Below the pieces are notes generated by a model. It did not search any database, was not told the origin of the DNA, and saw only the letters and a list, made by a program, of their open reading frames with translations. A stretch of DNA of 64,000 bases from Coffea arabica (Eukaryota > Streptophyta > Magnoliopsida > Gentianales > Rubiaceae): the NCBI RefSeq assembly GCF_036785885.1, contig NC_092317.1, positions 684,501-748,500 on the forward strand. The letters run 5' to 3'. Below, piece by piece: positions 38,840 through 51,536 of the stretch. A program made the translations under genes and the position numbers. Positions within the stretch are counted from its first letter, which is position 1. Each line of letters starts with the position of its first letter.

Positions 38840-39385
38840 CTTTATATATTTTTCAATTACCTTATTATTTCACTCACATGACGTCACTATAGTATTCTTT
38901 TTTTTTTAAATAGAAACTTCACTTCAAATGGGCTCGCTATCAAGGCAAAAAACTTTTCTATGGATTATGTTATTTAAAAACTTGAAATGTATTTGACAAA
39001 AATTATATTCTCCTGAACATGAGAAACTTGATATCTAAATCCGCCTGTGACCTATAGCAATTAATCCATTCCATCAAATATATTTTTATTTTGACAATTT
39101 GATTATGAATATGATTTTACAAGAAAAGTTAATTAAAGCACATTAACATTACTAGATGTACAATGCAATCCTTGATATACATACGTACATGAAAATAATA
39201 CCCATCTATATGAAAAAACACAATCACGTGAGTGAGTGTGTTTTGATAGCTCAATTTTGTCAAATAATATTTCGTTTGCAGATATATTTTTCAACCTACA
39301 TTTTTATTTCACACACATCATATCATAAAAAGTATTACAGTATTTATTTCAAAAAAATTTCAAATCATACTTTATCCAAACACTT
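38840..39385. mobile_element. Degenerate MITE-like copies
   Basis: Two diverged copies of the same unit can be picked out, at about 38840-38925 (TTTCAATTACC, TTTCACTCACATGA) and about 39285-39385 (TTTTTATTTCACACACATCA, ending in TATCCAAACAC). Their edges are not clear and no target duplications were seen. Confidence 0.4.
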
Positions 39386-40734
39386 TAATTATAGCATTTA
39401 AAAACTAATGTAGCAGAGTTGCATTAAAGTTTTCCCAATTTGACTCAGTGCTAGCTTGCTATTTGAGATGATGACCTCTGGGGTATAGAATTGACGAAAT
39501 TGATTGAGCGATGTTCAAATATGATACTAGTTGGGATGGATTTGAAATACACCTCGTGAGAACAAGCAAAGAATTTTTATTGTTTTAAATTGGTTATTTA
39601 TATATGTAAATTCATTGTATTGGTGCTATATCACATCCTGCTTGGATTCTTATTGTTTGGATTGAGGGGAAAAAAGGAAAGAAAAGGAAACAATCAAGTG
39701 TTAATTTATTGAAAAAGATAGGAAAAAATGTTTTTTAAAAAATTTTAAATTATTTAAATTAAATTAAATTAATTTCCCTCCATTTTTACTAACTTTTGAG
39801 GAATAATTATAATTCAACAAAATAACTAGACTTTTTTCATCAATTTTCTTTCCTTTTCCACCCAAAAAATCAATCCAATCAACGAAAACCAATTCCCTCA
39901 AGCTACCGTTAATCCAACCGGTGCCTAAAATGTGACTCCTTAGTAGTGTCATCCCTGGCTCTTAGTATGAGCCTGTGAGAAAGGTCCATTCAACGCAGCC
40001 GCAATCTTGTCCATACAATCATTGTATAGCAGTAAAACACTCACAGGTATCAAAAGAAAATAATAATAATAATAATAAAAAACGACAAAGAGAGGGAGTA
40101 CGTAGTTCCCACTACCCAGTTTAGAAACAAAAATATATTCCTGATTCGAAATTTCGCGTGTCTGAGCTGTAACCCTTTTCTTAAATAGAACCCCTAATTT
40201 GCTCCATTTTCCCTCTCCGTAAAATACTTTATATTGGAGAATACATACGAATATATGCATGTATTTAGATGCTCTGGATTTAGTTTTGCAACAAGTAGTC
40301 GGCGGAGCTCAGCCTCGGCAGCGCCAGCCTTCACTCCTCTCCCGATCTCAAACTCCCGGCAATTTTGTGGTTTGACGTTTTCCACTACCTTCTTGTACAT
40401 TTTACCTTCTCTTAACTAATCCATAATCTTTCTCGAACTTTCCTCTGTCGGTAGTTTTTTATTTTTTTTGGTTCTTAGTTAATTTAGTCAAGAATTGAGT
40501 TTTTTGATGACCAAAAGGTAGCTTTGATTTTGGTGGGTAGAAGTCTCATTGTATTTTTTACTTGATTTTGTTAAATTCTCGAGTTTTTATCTGAATATAA
40601 AAACTTTGCGCAGTTTTAAGGCGGGGCAGATTATATGTGTGGAGAAGAACGACTTGAGGCGCTGAGGATTTTGCTGTGGTTGAGTTGACTTTCCGATTTC
40701 TTGGTGGCGGCGACTTGGAATCGGAAGCTGTGGA

Positions 40735-43700
40735 ATGGGGTCGGATAGCTGTCGGCAGCAAGACCAGTTGCCTTGGATGAATTTGCAGCAAAATTACAGC
40801 AAAGCTGCCGGCTATATGCATAAGTTCAAGCTTTATGAGACATTCTCGGTATGTATTTTCCCTCTTCAGGAAAAGAAAGAAAAGGAAAAAAAAGAGGGGT
40901 ATTTTTACTTCGTTGTTGATTACATGACTGCTGTGAGGTTCTTGTGATTTGTCCTCTACTCTATATGCTTGCAAAATAAAAAAAAAAAAATTTGAAGTTG
41001 CATTGCAAACTTTTCAAAAAGGTTCTTATTTTTAAATCTAGTTTTTTCAAGTCTTTTAAACAATTTTTCATATGAAGTTTCAATGGAATTGATTTTGCCC
41101 CATAACGTCCCATTCTTTTTACCGAGAAAATTTTTTCAGTTTGCCACTGATGTACTTCTTTCGTACTAATTGTTTGAGTAGGAGGCCAGGTGAAAAAATC
41201 ACTTGAATTAGATGTTTCTGGTCGTGAATTAAAGTTTTTGTTTGCAAGCATGTATGTGAGGGAAACGAACTACTGATGCGGTAACGAGAATGTGTTATAT
41301 GTTGTTTTTAGATATGGAAGGACTACAATGTAGTTTCGGTATACAAATAAACCATGGGATTTTGCAGGAAGATATTTTCAGGGATTACATGGAATCAAGT
41401 GACATGAATATGAATTTCTTGTGTCCTTTTTACTTTTTCTTCCTATAATATTTAGAGTGTATGAAGGTAACTCGTAAAATTTCTACAAGATGAAGATTAA
41501 GATTGTCAATTTTTGTTTTTCCCGGGGGGGGGGGGGAAGGATGCTTTATAGAAAGACAATGAAGCTACGGCTTGGGATTAAAGCAGAAAAGGTGATCCAT
41601 TTGTATTTTATTGCATCAGTTGCGTACAACCCTAGCTAATCAAACTTAGTACAGAGTGCTGAAACATGTTTCACTATCAAGATATGCCCTTACAAATTTA
41701 GTAAGAATTAAAATGTGCCACATAGCATCAGAAATGCATTTATGTTTCTAGAAGACCACTTATTTATTGCTTCATGATTGTGTTAATAAATGATCTAAAT
41801 GTTCTTTTCTCTAGTAGTTTCTAATGCACTATGATTACTTGTCCTAATTTATAATGCTGGTTTATTATCACCTCACGACTCATAAGTTTTTTAATTCATA
41901 TTCAATGCCTCTTTTCTTTTATTTCACTTTGTTTTGCTAAAACTTTGATGCCTTCTCCTATGGGCAGAAATTTTACATGATTGGATGGGACAAGAATAGA
42001 ACGTTTTGGAAGGTTTTAAAGATAGACAGATCAGAGGCTAGTGATCTCAACATTGTTGAAGATTCTGTTGTATACTCTGAAGTGGAGTTTTATGATCTCT
42101 TACAGAGATTACATGATGGAAACAAGTCCACTGGTGGACTAAAATTCGTTACCATGTGTTATGGCATTGTTGGTAAGGCATGCCTATACTTTAGTATTTT
42201 GTCTATTCGGCCTTTGTTACTTGTTATTGAAGTAAAGTAAATTGTTGTTAGCATAGAATTTTAATCTTGAAATTTTTGCCATTGCAGGGTTCGTCAAATT
42301 TTTGGGACCATATTACATGCTTCTTATTACCAAAAGAAAGAAGATTGGCATGATTTGTGGTCATGCTGTGTACTCCATCATCAAGAGCGAGATGATTCCA
42401 ATTCCAAACTCTACTATCATGTCCAATATGGCATTATCTAAGAATGAGAACAGGTCTTTTGTCAATTCTATATGTAAATGTAAAGTGTATTTGGTACTTC
42501 TAAACCAATATTTTGTTAGATTTGAAATTGATTTATAGTTCCCTTGTATCTTGTATCTGGAGGTGTTTAACGTTGTTGGTTTTGTTTTCTTTAGTTTTGT
42601 TTTTGTTTTTGCTTTAGTTATTTTTTTTCTTGTTTTTGTTTTTAAGTTTCTTAGGATTAGTATGAATTTTGGTATCTTACCAGAAATTCTGATGATGGAG
42701 ATACCTTTTGTGATTATGCCTTTCACTGTATTTTCAGTTACGTGGACTAAACAACTTCACATTCCTAAGGTAGTGTGATTTTGTTCTTGTGAGGCTGAAT
42801 AGTACAGCTACTCAAATTTGAGAGACACAAGCACTTATGCATTTGTGTGTAGTTAATTTGTTTATAGAGACTTTCCAGTTCCTCCTGCAATTGTACGGGG
42901 AGAAACTTGGTCTCCTGATGTAAATTTAACATGACGAATCAGGCAAGGTATCATCCGGGTACCAAGGGGAGACTATTATCTTTTTGTTTTTTTGTCTTAC
43001 ATTCTCTCTTTTTTTTATTTGATCAATTTAGTGGATTTGTTGTAATTTGCTTTCACATTTTGTTTTCTCCATTTTATGACATAGATATAAGAGGCTCCTA
43101 CGCACAGTGGATCTCACGAAGGACTTCTTTTTCAGCTACTCCTACAATATTATGCTTAGTTTTCAAAAGAATCTATGCAATCATGAGACAGGATTAGGTG
43201 TTTATGAGACAATGTTTGTGTGGAATGAGTATTTAACTCGCGGAATCCGCAATCAGCTCAAGAATACGATGTGGACGGTAGCGTTAGTGTATGGGTTTTT
43301 TAGACAGGTATGTGATTTTTAAATGGTTATTAGTTTGTTTTGCTTTTTAATACAGTGTCCATGTAAGGTTCAATTAACTCTACTGTTTTTCATTGTTCAT
43401 TTGCCTGCGTAATCCATGTGTAGGATGGTTATTGCGAATTTCACTGTGAATTCATAGTGAATTTTGCCTTGTTTATAGTGAATTTCTTATCACTATCTGC
43501 TCATTGGAAAGTTACTAGCCTATTGCTTGCAGTCACCTTTGTAAACTGTTTAGCTTAAGCATGTACATTCTTTATTGAGAATATGTTTACTGGTTATTGA
43601 ACTGTTTTGTCCATTCTTAATTATAATGAATACTTCCTGTGACAATGTTATGCTTGATTTAATAGCTGATATTGTATGAGTCTACATCTTGCTTTTAGTT

Positions 43701-46700
43701 TTCACTTCCAGTTGTGTAGTTTGACAAGATTGGTCCACTGTGATGATAGGTGAAACTTTTGGTATCTGAAAGGATTGTATTTTTGACACTCATTGCTAGG
43801 CGCTCTCGTCATTACGCTGGAACCAGGTTTGAATGTTTTTCCCCCCCTCAACTGTTGAAGTTACGGAAATGCTATTAAACAATGAATTTATGCCTTCACT
43901 AGTGCATGTAAAGGTTATTCCACGGATTTCAAACCATTTCTATCTTCAAAGATTTTGAACTTATGCATTAACAATTAATCTTTCATTTTGGTCTAAAGTT
44001 TTACTTAGGTTCTTTTGTTTAGTTGCAAAAGGGTAATAAAGGATTTTCTAATATTTGTGGTGCACATAATTGTTGATCTTTTCTTTGTGTCAGGTACTTG
44101 AAACGAGGAGTAAATGAGAAAGGTCGTGTTGCAAATGATGTTGAGACTGAACAAATTGTTCTTGAAGATAGTCATGAAGCATGTTCACCACAAATAAGTT
44201 CTGTTGTGCAAAATCGGGGTTCAATACCACTCTTCTGGTCACAGGAAACTTCACGACTTAATTTAAAACCAGATATTATATGTATGAGTCAAGCAATCTG
44301 AAATTTATTAGTAAGGTGTTAACATGTCAAATTGCTTGCTGACTCTCTTGTTTTGACTTTTCTCCTTAGTGTCTAGGAAGGATAGCAAATATGAAGCCAC
44401 TAAACTTCACTTTGAGAATCTTGTTAAGAGATACGGAAATCCAATTATTATTTTGAATTTGGTTAAGGTAGAGTTTTTATATTGTTTTGGGCCTAGCCTA
44501 CTTATTTGGTTTTCGCATTAGAAGTTTCTTGAACTTTCTTATATCTAAATAGTTGTTTACTTCTTTTGTCACAATTTTCATGGTTACAGAATCACGAGAA
44601 GAAGCCTAGAGAATCAATTCTCCGTGCAGAGTTTGTCAATGCTATTGAATTTATTAATAAGGATCTATCTAAGAAGGACCACTTGAAGTTTCTGCATTGG
44701 GATATAAATAAACACTCCCAAAAGTACACTTGACTGTCTTCTTTATTCTTTATAATTTATCATGTCCTTTGTTATATATTTAACAATATAGTTATCTTAG
44801 TCGGAATGTGTATTTTTTCTCAGAGCTAGAAGTTTATTGGCACGTTTGGTAGATGTGGCTGCTTATGCATTAGATTTGACAGGCTTCCTTTATTGTAAAG
44901 GAGTGCAGTCTTCAAAAAATGATGAATTGCTAGATTGGTTGTACTTTGGGTAAGTTTCACGCAAGTTTAAGTTTCACCAAAGTTTTATTATGCATTCTAA
45001 GGAAATAACTTTTTAGTTGACTGACATATGCAACGGGTGACTTTATTGTACATACTTCTGATTTTGTTACAATTTTTCTTAAATATTGTATTCACTAAGT
45101 TGCTTGGGGTTTTTGATAATCAAAGGAGTTAATAAGTTATGACCATTCTATATCAGAATCTTTACAATGATGATACTATTGCTGCATATTTTTTTTAAGA
45201 TAAAGTTTCCATGACAATATTTTTATTATACTAAAGGTTTCAGTTTCTAGGCAACGTGTGCCCCTCAAGATTTGCATTAGTTCAATGCATTACATATTTT
45301 TTCCATCTGCATGTTTTCACTTGTTGATTTTGGCCATCAAATTTTTAACTTGGCCTTAGTTATTTGATGCAGTAATAATGAGTGGGATCATGTTGAGAAG
45401 GTCGCTTGTAATACAAGTACCAAAACTGAAATTCATAAAAGTACTCGTGGCAGTGGCAGAGATAATGTTGGGAAGTACGTTATGTTCCAAAATGGTGTTC
45501 TTAGAACAAATTGCATAGACTGTTTGGATCGAACAAATGTTGCTCAATATGCGTATGGGCTAGTTGCTCTTGGGCGTCAACTACATGCTTTTGGATTTGT
45601 GGATGCACGTACTATTTATATAGATTCCCCTCTCGCTGATAGCTTAATGAAAGTTTATGAAGAAATGGGAGACACCCTTGCACTACAGTATGGTGGTTCT
45701 CCAGCTCACAAGAAGGTAAATATTGTGTTGCATGTGATATATTATCTCTAGGGAAAGAACATAATTGTTTATATTTTGTGTGAAGCATGTTTGGCTCTCT
45801 GACCTCAGATTATTTTAGGCAGTCTATTATTATGACAAAAGCTAGAGTAGATTAAACTGACAACCTTATTTAAAGGTTCCCTTGGAATTTTCTAGCTTTT
45901 CTATATCTAGAAGTATAAAGCTGTCTATAAGGGAGATTTGTTTCGCATTTGAATATATGTTCATGAAATGTAAATAATTGGCATGGATGCACATTTTTAA
46001 ACCGTGTTATCAGTTAAAGTTCCAGATCTAAAAGTTAATTTTATAGTTTCCATGTTATCCATTTCGATGCTTCTGTTTAGTGTTTCATTTTCTTAATGTC
46101 AACCTTAGAGTTTTACGAGAGGAATGCCATGTGTATGCCGCTGCGTTATTATTTCGCTGACCTGAAGCATTAAAAATTGCAACCATAGATAAATCATGAA
46201 TCGTTACTTGGTTTCTACATTTTACTTTGTTTCTAGATTAATGTTTCCTTTTTCATGTACTCATCATCCTAAACAGATATTTGCAGCAAGGAGGGGCCAG
46301 TGGAAAGCAGCAACACAATCCCAAGAGTTTTTTAGAACTCTTCAACGGTATTATAGCAATGCCTACATGGATGCTGAGAAACAAGACTCGATTAATGTGT
46401 AAGTTAACCAATATCCATTCGTATGTTGTAGCAGGACTCAAAAAGTGGCACCTGCTGTTTTTGAATTCCATAATAAGTTCTTTTTAATATATGCCCGCAT
46501 AGTGTTCTTCACATTTTTTTTTATAGTTCCATTGAAACATTGTTGTTGCAACTAGTAAAATTTAGTAGCAATGTACTGCATGTATCTCCATCTTGTCATC
46601 TGCTATGGATTAAAAGTTGATTCCTGAATTGGCTTTTTTTGTTGGTTCTTATATGAGCAGGTTTTTGGGGCATTTCCAGCCAGAGCTGGGTAAACCAGCT

Positions 46701-49328
46701 CTATGGGAGTTGGATTCAGATCAGCATTTCAATGTTGGAAGACATGGCTCCGATTTTGTTGGTGAAAATTCTAGGTATGAAATGTTCATTTATGTATGAT
46801 CAAGGAATGTTTGTCTAAATTAATTCTTTATATTTCTTGGAATACAAAATGCATTTTTTACATTTAAACTCCCGTAAGGTACTTGATAGCATCTACGTTG
46901 TTCATTATTTTTAATTCTGGCTAACGCTTAACTTAAAATTATTCTACCAGGGGTGGGGGTGTCCAATTATTGAGAACTTGTTTTTTCTGTAATAGTAAGC
47001 TTACCTGTGTGGATTCTTTTTAAGTTGCACACCAGACATTAGTAGTACTATTAAGAATGAATAAAGATGTTTCCTAGAGCTCATTCAAGTTTGTTGAAAA
47101 AGAGAGTGTTGATTTTAAATTTATTAGCACTAAGTTGTTCATGCCGTGTCTGATAACATTTTGTGAACCTTAAACTCCTTAATTTTCTCCATCTCAGGTT
47201 ATTAATGAAAAGATCTTTGTCAGATGGAAATATTCTCTGTGAAAGCAATTCACCTATTGAAGATGGTAATGTTGAACAGAATCAAGATTGTGATAAAATA
47301 TTGCTTCATGAAGCAGAAAGTGGTAATACCGTGCATTCTGAGTCCTCTCCAGAAATCTCAACTTCGAAAAGCAACATATCATATTCCAGGTCAGCACTTT
47401 AGCTTTAGTTAAAGATCATGAAATGCTGATTTAACTCAAGTTATTCTAAGTTTCGTATAATGTTGCTTTAAAATCTAGCTAATTGTAAACTTTTTTAGGT
47501 AGAAATCATGTCATCATTTAAAGTTTTTTAACCTTTTGAACTCTAGAAAACATTTATGGCTGTAGCAGTATGTCATTTGGGGTGATGCTATGCAAATAGG
47601 TCAAATATGGTAACTCATATTTATCTAAATGTTGGCTGCTTCCTTTTTTATTATGTTGCAAAATATTTTTTTCACATACTTTATCATGGATGTGTTAAGG
47701 GAAACAAAATTATGAAATCGCACTTCTTTATCCGTTCCATTAGTGCTTCAGTATATATTGATTAATCCCATGAGCTTGCAATAAAACTGGAGACAATATT
47801 GATGCATCTATTCTGGTCTGTTTTATTTTAGTTCTAGCTTCCGTCATCTTGACAAATCGGCTTTTAACTGTTTTTGTTTTATTGAAAGCTATAACGAGTG
47901 TTAGTTACAAGAATTTCTTGAGATTTATGTGGTTGCAAAATTTTTTTCCCTGCCAGCATTTTGATTAATCACTTGTTTGTCGTAGTTATACACCATCAAT
48001 GTCTTCTAGGAAGCTGTTTCCAGTTGGGACACTGGACCCGGAAGATGATGCTATATGTTTTCATGATCTAGGGGATTCACTTGATTGTTCAAATTTTGTT
48101 GATATTGACTGGCTTTCTTCATCTGGAAATTCTATTGAAGAAGAGACTTATGAAAGGTAAATTTTTGGATCATAAAGACTGGGGAAGATTACGTCTATTT
48201 GAGCATGCATGCTTGTGTAAAAGAGAAAAACCTCTTTTAAATATGTTGGTATCTATTATCATCTGAATGTGCAATTGTCATCTTTGCTTATGTATCCTTA
48301 TCCTTGGTGGGCATTGTAGACCTCAAAGGAGAGTTGAATCTATTATGTTAGTTACAGAGTGAGAGAAGATATTCAGCCAAAAGTAGAAGCACGAAAGTGG
48401 TGCTTCTCTTCCCCATATGCCTTTTCTCCCTTAGCTCCATTTTTAGTGTTTTCTCATACATCGTGTTTGCATGCTTGACCTTCTTTGTTCTTTTTTGAAG
48501 TATCGCATTTTTTTTTTTTTTGGCTTTTAAGTTGTTGAAAGCGTACTTTAAGATTTAATAAAAATCATGATTGGTGTGGTCTTGAATTTGATATCCGTTG
48601 TTGCGCTCGTCTTTTGCACTTTATTTGTTTAATGCAATAGTCAAAATGATCTTACTCCCATGTTTATGTCTTGCATGTTTATCTTTTCATTGACCAAAAC
48701 TTTTTTCAAGTAGCCTCCCTTGTTCATAACATTCCTTTCATTGTGTTTTGGCCATACGATTTCACATAAGCTCATCGTTGCAGTGTAAATTTAATGTTTG
48801 TAGATCTGCACTTATCAGCACTCCGTCTGCTGATCTTACGTCCTATTGCGATGTAAACAAGTTTAAAGGAGAGAGAAGCTGTTCAGCTTATGCATCCAGT
48901 TTGAGCATCAAGGTTTGCTATCATACAGTCAATTTATTTGTTATTGTATTTGGCGGTACGGTGTTCCTCCTGCAAATTAGTTTAATCAAATTTGGCAACT
49001 TATTTATGAAAAGTAGTCAAGCACATCGAGCCCTTTATTTTATTTTTCAAGGGGAGTAAAGGCAAGGTTTGACTAATTCCGTTTGTTGAAAAAAAAAAAA
49101 GTAAAGGCAAGGTTTGCGTCATTTATTACATAATATTACTGAACGGGTACAAGAAACCTCTCTGTTATATCTCATCAATCTTCTTCTTGTCAACATCACC
49201 TTTTGGTTAACCTTTTTCAGGAGAAGGAAGATACTGGTGGTAATGTTAGCGTTGGTGCTGGTGAGGTTTCTGAATTTTCGGAGTCATTCGTCAATTGGGT
49301 TATCCACGGGGATATGCTTTTCCCTTGA
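40735..49328 (+). CDS. SAC: SAC-domain phosphoinositide phosphatase, FIG4-like (SAC1-SAC5 group), 829 aa
   Basis: Exons: 40735-40848, 41968-42172, 42288-42453, 43085-43307, 43750-43826, 44094-44281, 44370-44467, 44590-44723, 44824-44949, 45373-45715, 46277-46398, 46661-46774, 47198-47389, 47986-48156, 48804-48912, 49221-49328. All junctions keep frame. The N-terminal SAC domain carries the catalytic CX5R motif as [11 protein letters not shown], Cys491 to Arg497. The C-terminal region ends in [15 protein letters not shown], a tail I associate with this plant group. There is no transmembrane segment, unlike the SAC6-SAC8 group. In Arabidopsis, members act on PI(3,5)P2; some sit on the vacuole membrane and SAC1/FRA7 affects cell wall and actin. 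Length fits SAC2-SAC5 (about 800) better than SAC1 (about 910). The exact paralogue is not settled. Confidence 0.94.
41525..41536. repeat. Poly-G tract in SAC intron 1
   Basis: A run of G directly after CCC lies inside the 1.1-kb first intron. It is the only long G run of the window; no function is suggested. Confidence 0.7.
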
Positions 49329-51536
49329 AGATCAACCATGGTCCCTTGCAGTTAATTTGCCATCATCATTTAATTACACCCCATCCGAAGGATGTGGATT
49401 ACTTATACTCCGTCAGCATCAGGTGATCAAAATTAGGAGAGAGCAAAGAAATCGGAATTTCAGTTAAAGGTAGATAAACTAATTGAAGATGCTCTTAGGT
49501 TGTAAATTTGCAGCAATGCGTCTGCCAAAATCCCCCCTGTGAACAACATCGGCCACAAAGAATAAAAAAGCAAAAAAAAAAAACGAAATTCTTTTCGGGC
49601 TCTTAGCTCCCAGTTCCTCATTACTAGACTAACAATTCTTTAGAGTCCGTGCTCTTGTGAATATACATGTATTGTTTGGAGCTTCAGTAAGAAACTTTTG
49701 GATGTATCATATTTCCATTTCTTTTTTAGCCCTTACAAGTTTTTATATCTGTAGCAAAAGAAGGCATAGATCAGTGGTGGTGAATTGACTGAGCTTGCTG
49801 GCTTCTTAAGTTAGGGTTGAAATCCGTGAGCATTTTTAATTCCGCCTAGGCTGCAAGGCTTGTCATGGCAGAGTGCAGGGTGGACTATGCTTGCTTTAAA
49901 GTCGCAGAGAAATGGTTGCCGTCTTTGTACTGCAGAACAGCCAAAGGTCAAGGCTTAGATCAAGGCTTAGACCTAAACCTTTAGACACACGTATCATCAT
50001 TAGTTAAAAATGTCATTAATAAACTTCGCACCCACCAGGCTACACTGCACTCTGCCCATTCTTTCCTATTTCTGAGGTCAGTGGCATGAACTCTAATTGT
50101 TGGATTTGCCCTCACAAATTATGTAGAGAATGGGGATTAGTTGAATTTACAGGTCAATGAGAAATATAGCGCTTTAAAGTACGGAAGGTTTCACCTGCTC
50201 GTAAAAAAAAAAAAAAAAATAGCGGAATGAAGCCTCACAAGTTGTGAGACTTGCCATCGTTCTCGGTACATGGCTCAGTCCTTTTATTTTAATAGAAGAG
50301 GGTAAGTCATGCTTGGTTCAGTGTTGGAATACACAATAATGTATGATTAAGGAATGTCCATAGATTATCGAATTAGGCCTTTACAAGAAAAAACAAGGCA
50401 ATTGTTAATCATCCTCTTACTATTTTCCTTTTCATACATGATATATTCCATCATTAAGCCATTTTCCTTATCGTATGTATAGTCTATTATTAAGAAAAAT
50501 ATAAGGTATTGCAGGTGCCAAAGCCAAAAAAAGAAAAAGAAAAAAGGCTGTCATTAACTTTTTCTATTCACAATTAAAAAATATATATTATTGCCACTTC
50601 CATGTCTAAATTCTATCTCCGTCGTTTGCAGCCAGGATTAGAAAAACACAAAATTTACAATCTCGATAAAACTTGAATTGGATTCAGGTTTTTCAATACT
50701 AGTACTGTCTGTTTGGAAGGGGCTATAATTTTGAACTTATTAAAGCCAATCAAACCAACCAGGGACGCGATCAATTTCTGTAGTTGGAAAAAGGAAAATA
50801 CTTTTTTAAACAGGACTAACTTCACTTAAAACACATGCCTCTTTATCACTTTGCACTGTGAATTTTTCAATTTTAAACACTTTGCACCCTCTACTTTTAA
50901 ATTTGTCTCATTTAAATTCAATCAATAATTACATTCACAAAATTAATGAGTTAAAAGATGGTAGTAAAAGTTGTTGACAATGTAATATTTTGTTCTAAGT
51001 GCGATCCCCCTAGTTTTTTTCATCACTTTCAATGCATTACCATTTATTTATATGATCATGATCACTAATATTATTAACAAAATTAACGAGATAAACGATG
51101 GTGTACACTAATGACAGTGTGTTGTTTTATTTTTGCTATGAAATCTTGGCATATTTGACCCACTTTTGGCATATTTTATTGATTTGTTAAGCCCTTTATA
51201 TTGATAATTTTGCTGAAGTTATCATTGATTAGAGTTAAATAAGACAAACTTGAGAGTTTAAAGTGTAAATTATCAAAAATTAAAATTTAAGTACAGAGCG
51301 AAGAAACTGATACAAGTTTTGAAGTGGAAAGTGAAATAGTAAGTCTTACTTACGTAACCATAGCAGCCCATTATTTTATCATTTTATCGTTAGGCAAGTC
51401 CGGGTTTGGATCGGATCACCTAGACCTCGTACCACCGGACTCTCGGACTTGTTCATCTAACGGCCCTTAAACCCTAATAAGATTTCTCTAACCAAAGGCC
51501 CCTTCCGTCCGGCGAATGCTTCTCTAGTTTCTGCAC
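49329..51536. other. Intergenic between SAC and SWA2
   Basis: Holds the 3' UTR of SAC and the promoter of the downstream gene, which share orientation. Poly-A tracts occur near 49573 and 50201. A short duplicated phrase (CAAGGCTTAGA) appears near 49947 and 49960. No gene or clear mobile element is supported. Motifs of the downstream promoter are listed separately. Confidence 0.5.
51365..51477 (+). promoter_or_regulatory. Site II-like motif and telo box upstream of SWA2
   Basis: AGCCCA at 51365-51370 is the reverse complement of a TGGGCY site II element, and AAACCCTAA at 51469-51477 is an exact telo box, 60 bases before the start codon. This pair is typical of plant promoters of ribosomal protein and ribosome-biogenesis genes, which agrees with the product of the gene. 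Activity is inferred. Confidence 0.55.

Larger units (their letters stand above)
30787..40734. other. Gene-poor block rich in small transposable elements
   Basis: About 10 kb with no supported gene. It contains a 1.7-kb AT-rich element with terminal inverted repeats (31834-33522), an inverted pair of MITE-like units (33531-33795), further copies near 37743, 38840 and 39285, and many A/T runs. A tRNA-like fragment may occur near 34618-34660 (GATCGAATCCCC). ORFs here are short and low in complexity. The last 300 bases should hold the 5' UTR and promoter of the SAC gene. Confidence 0.55.

Noticed and set aside
40194-40974. Antisense frames upstream of and across SAC exon 1
   Set aside because: No family match or splice structure; the region is better explained as SAC promoter, 5' UTR and first exon.
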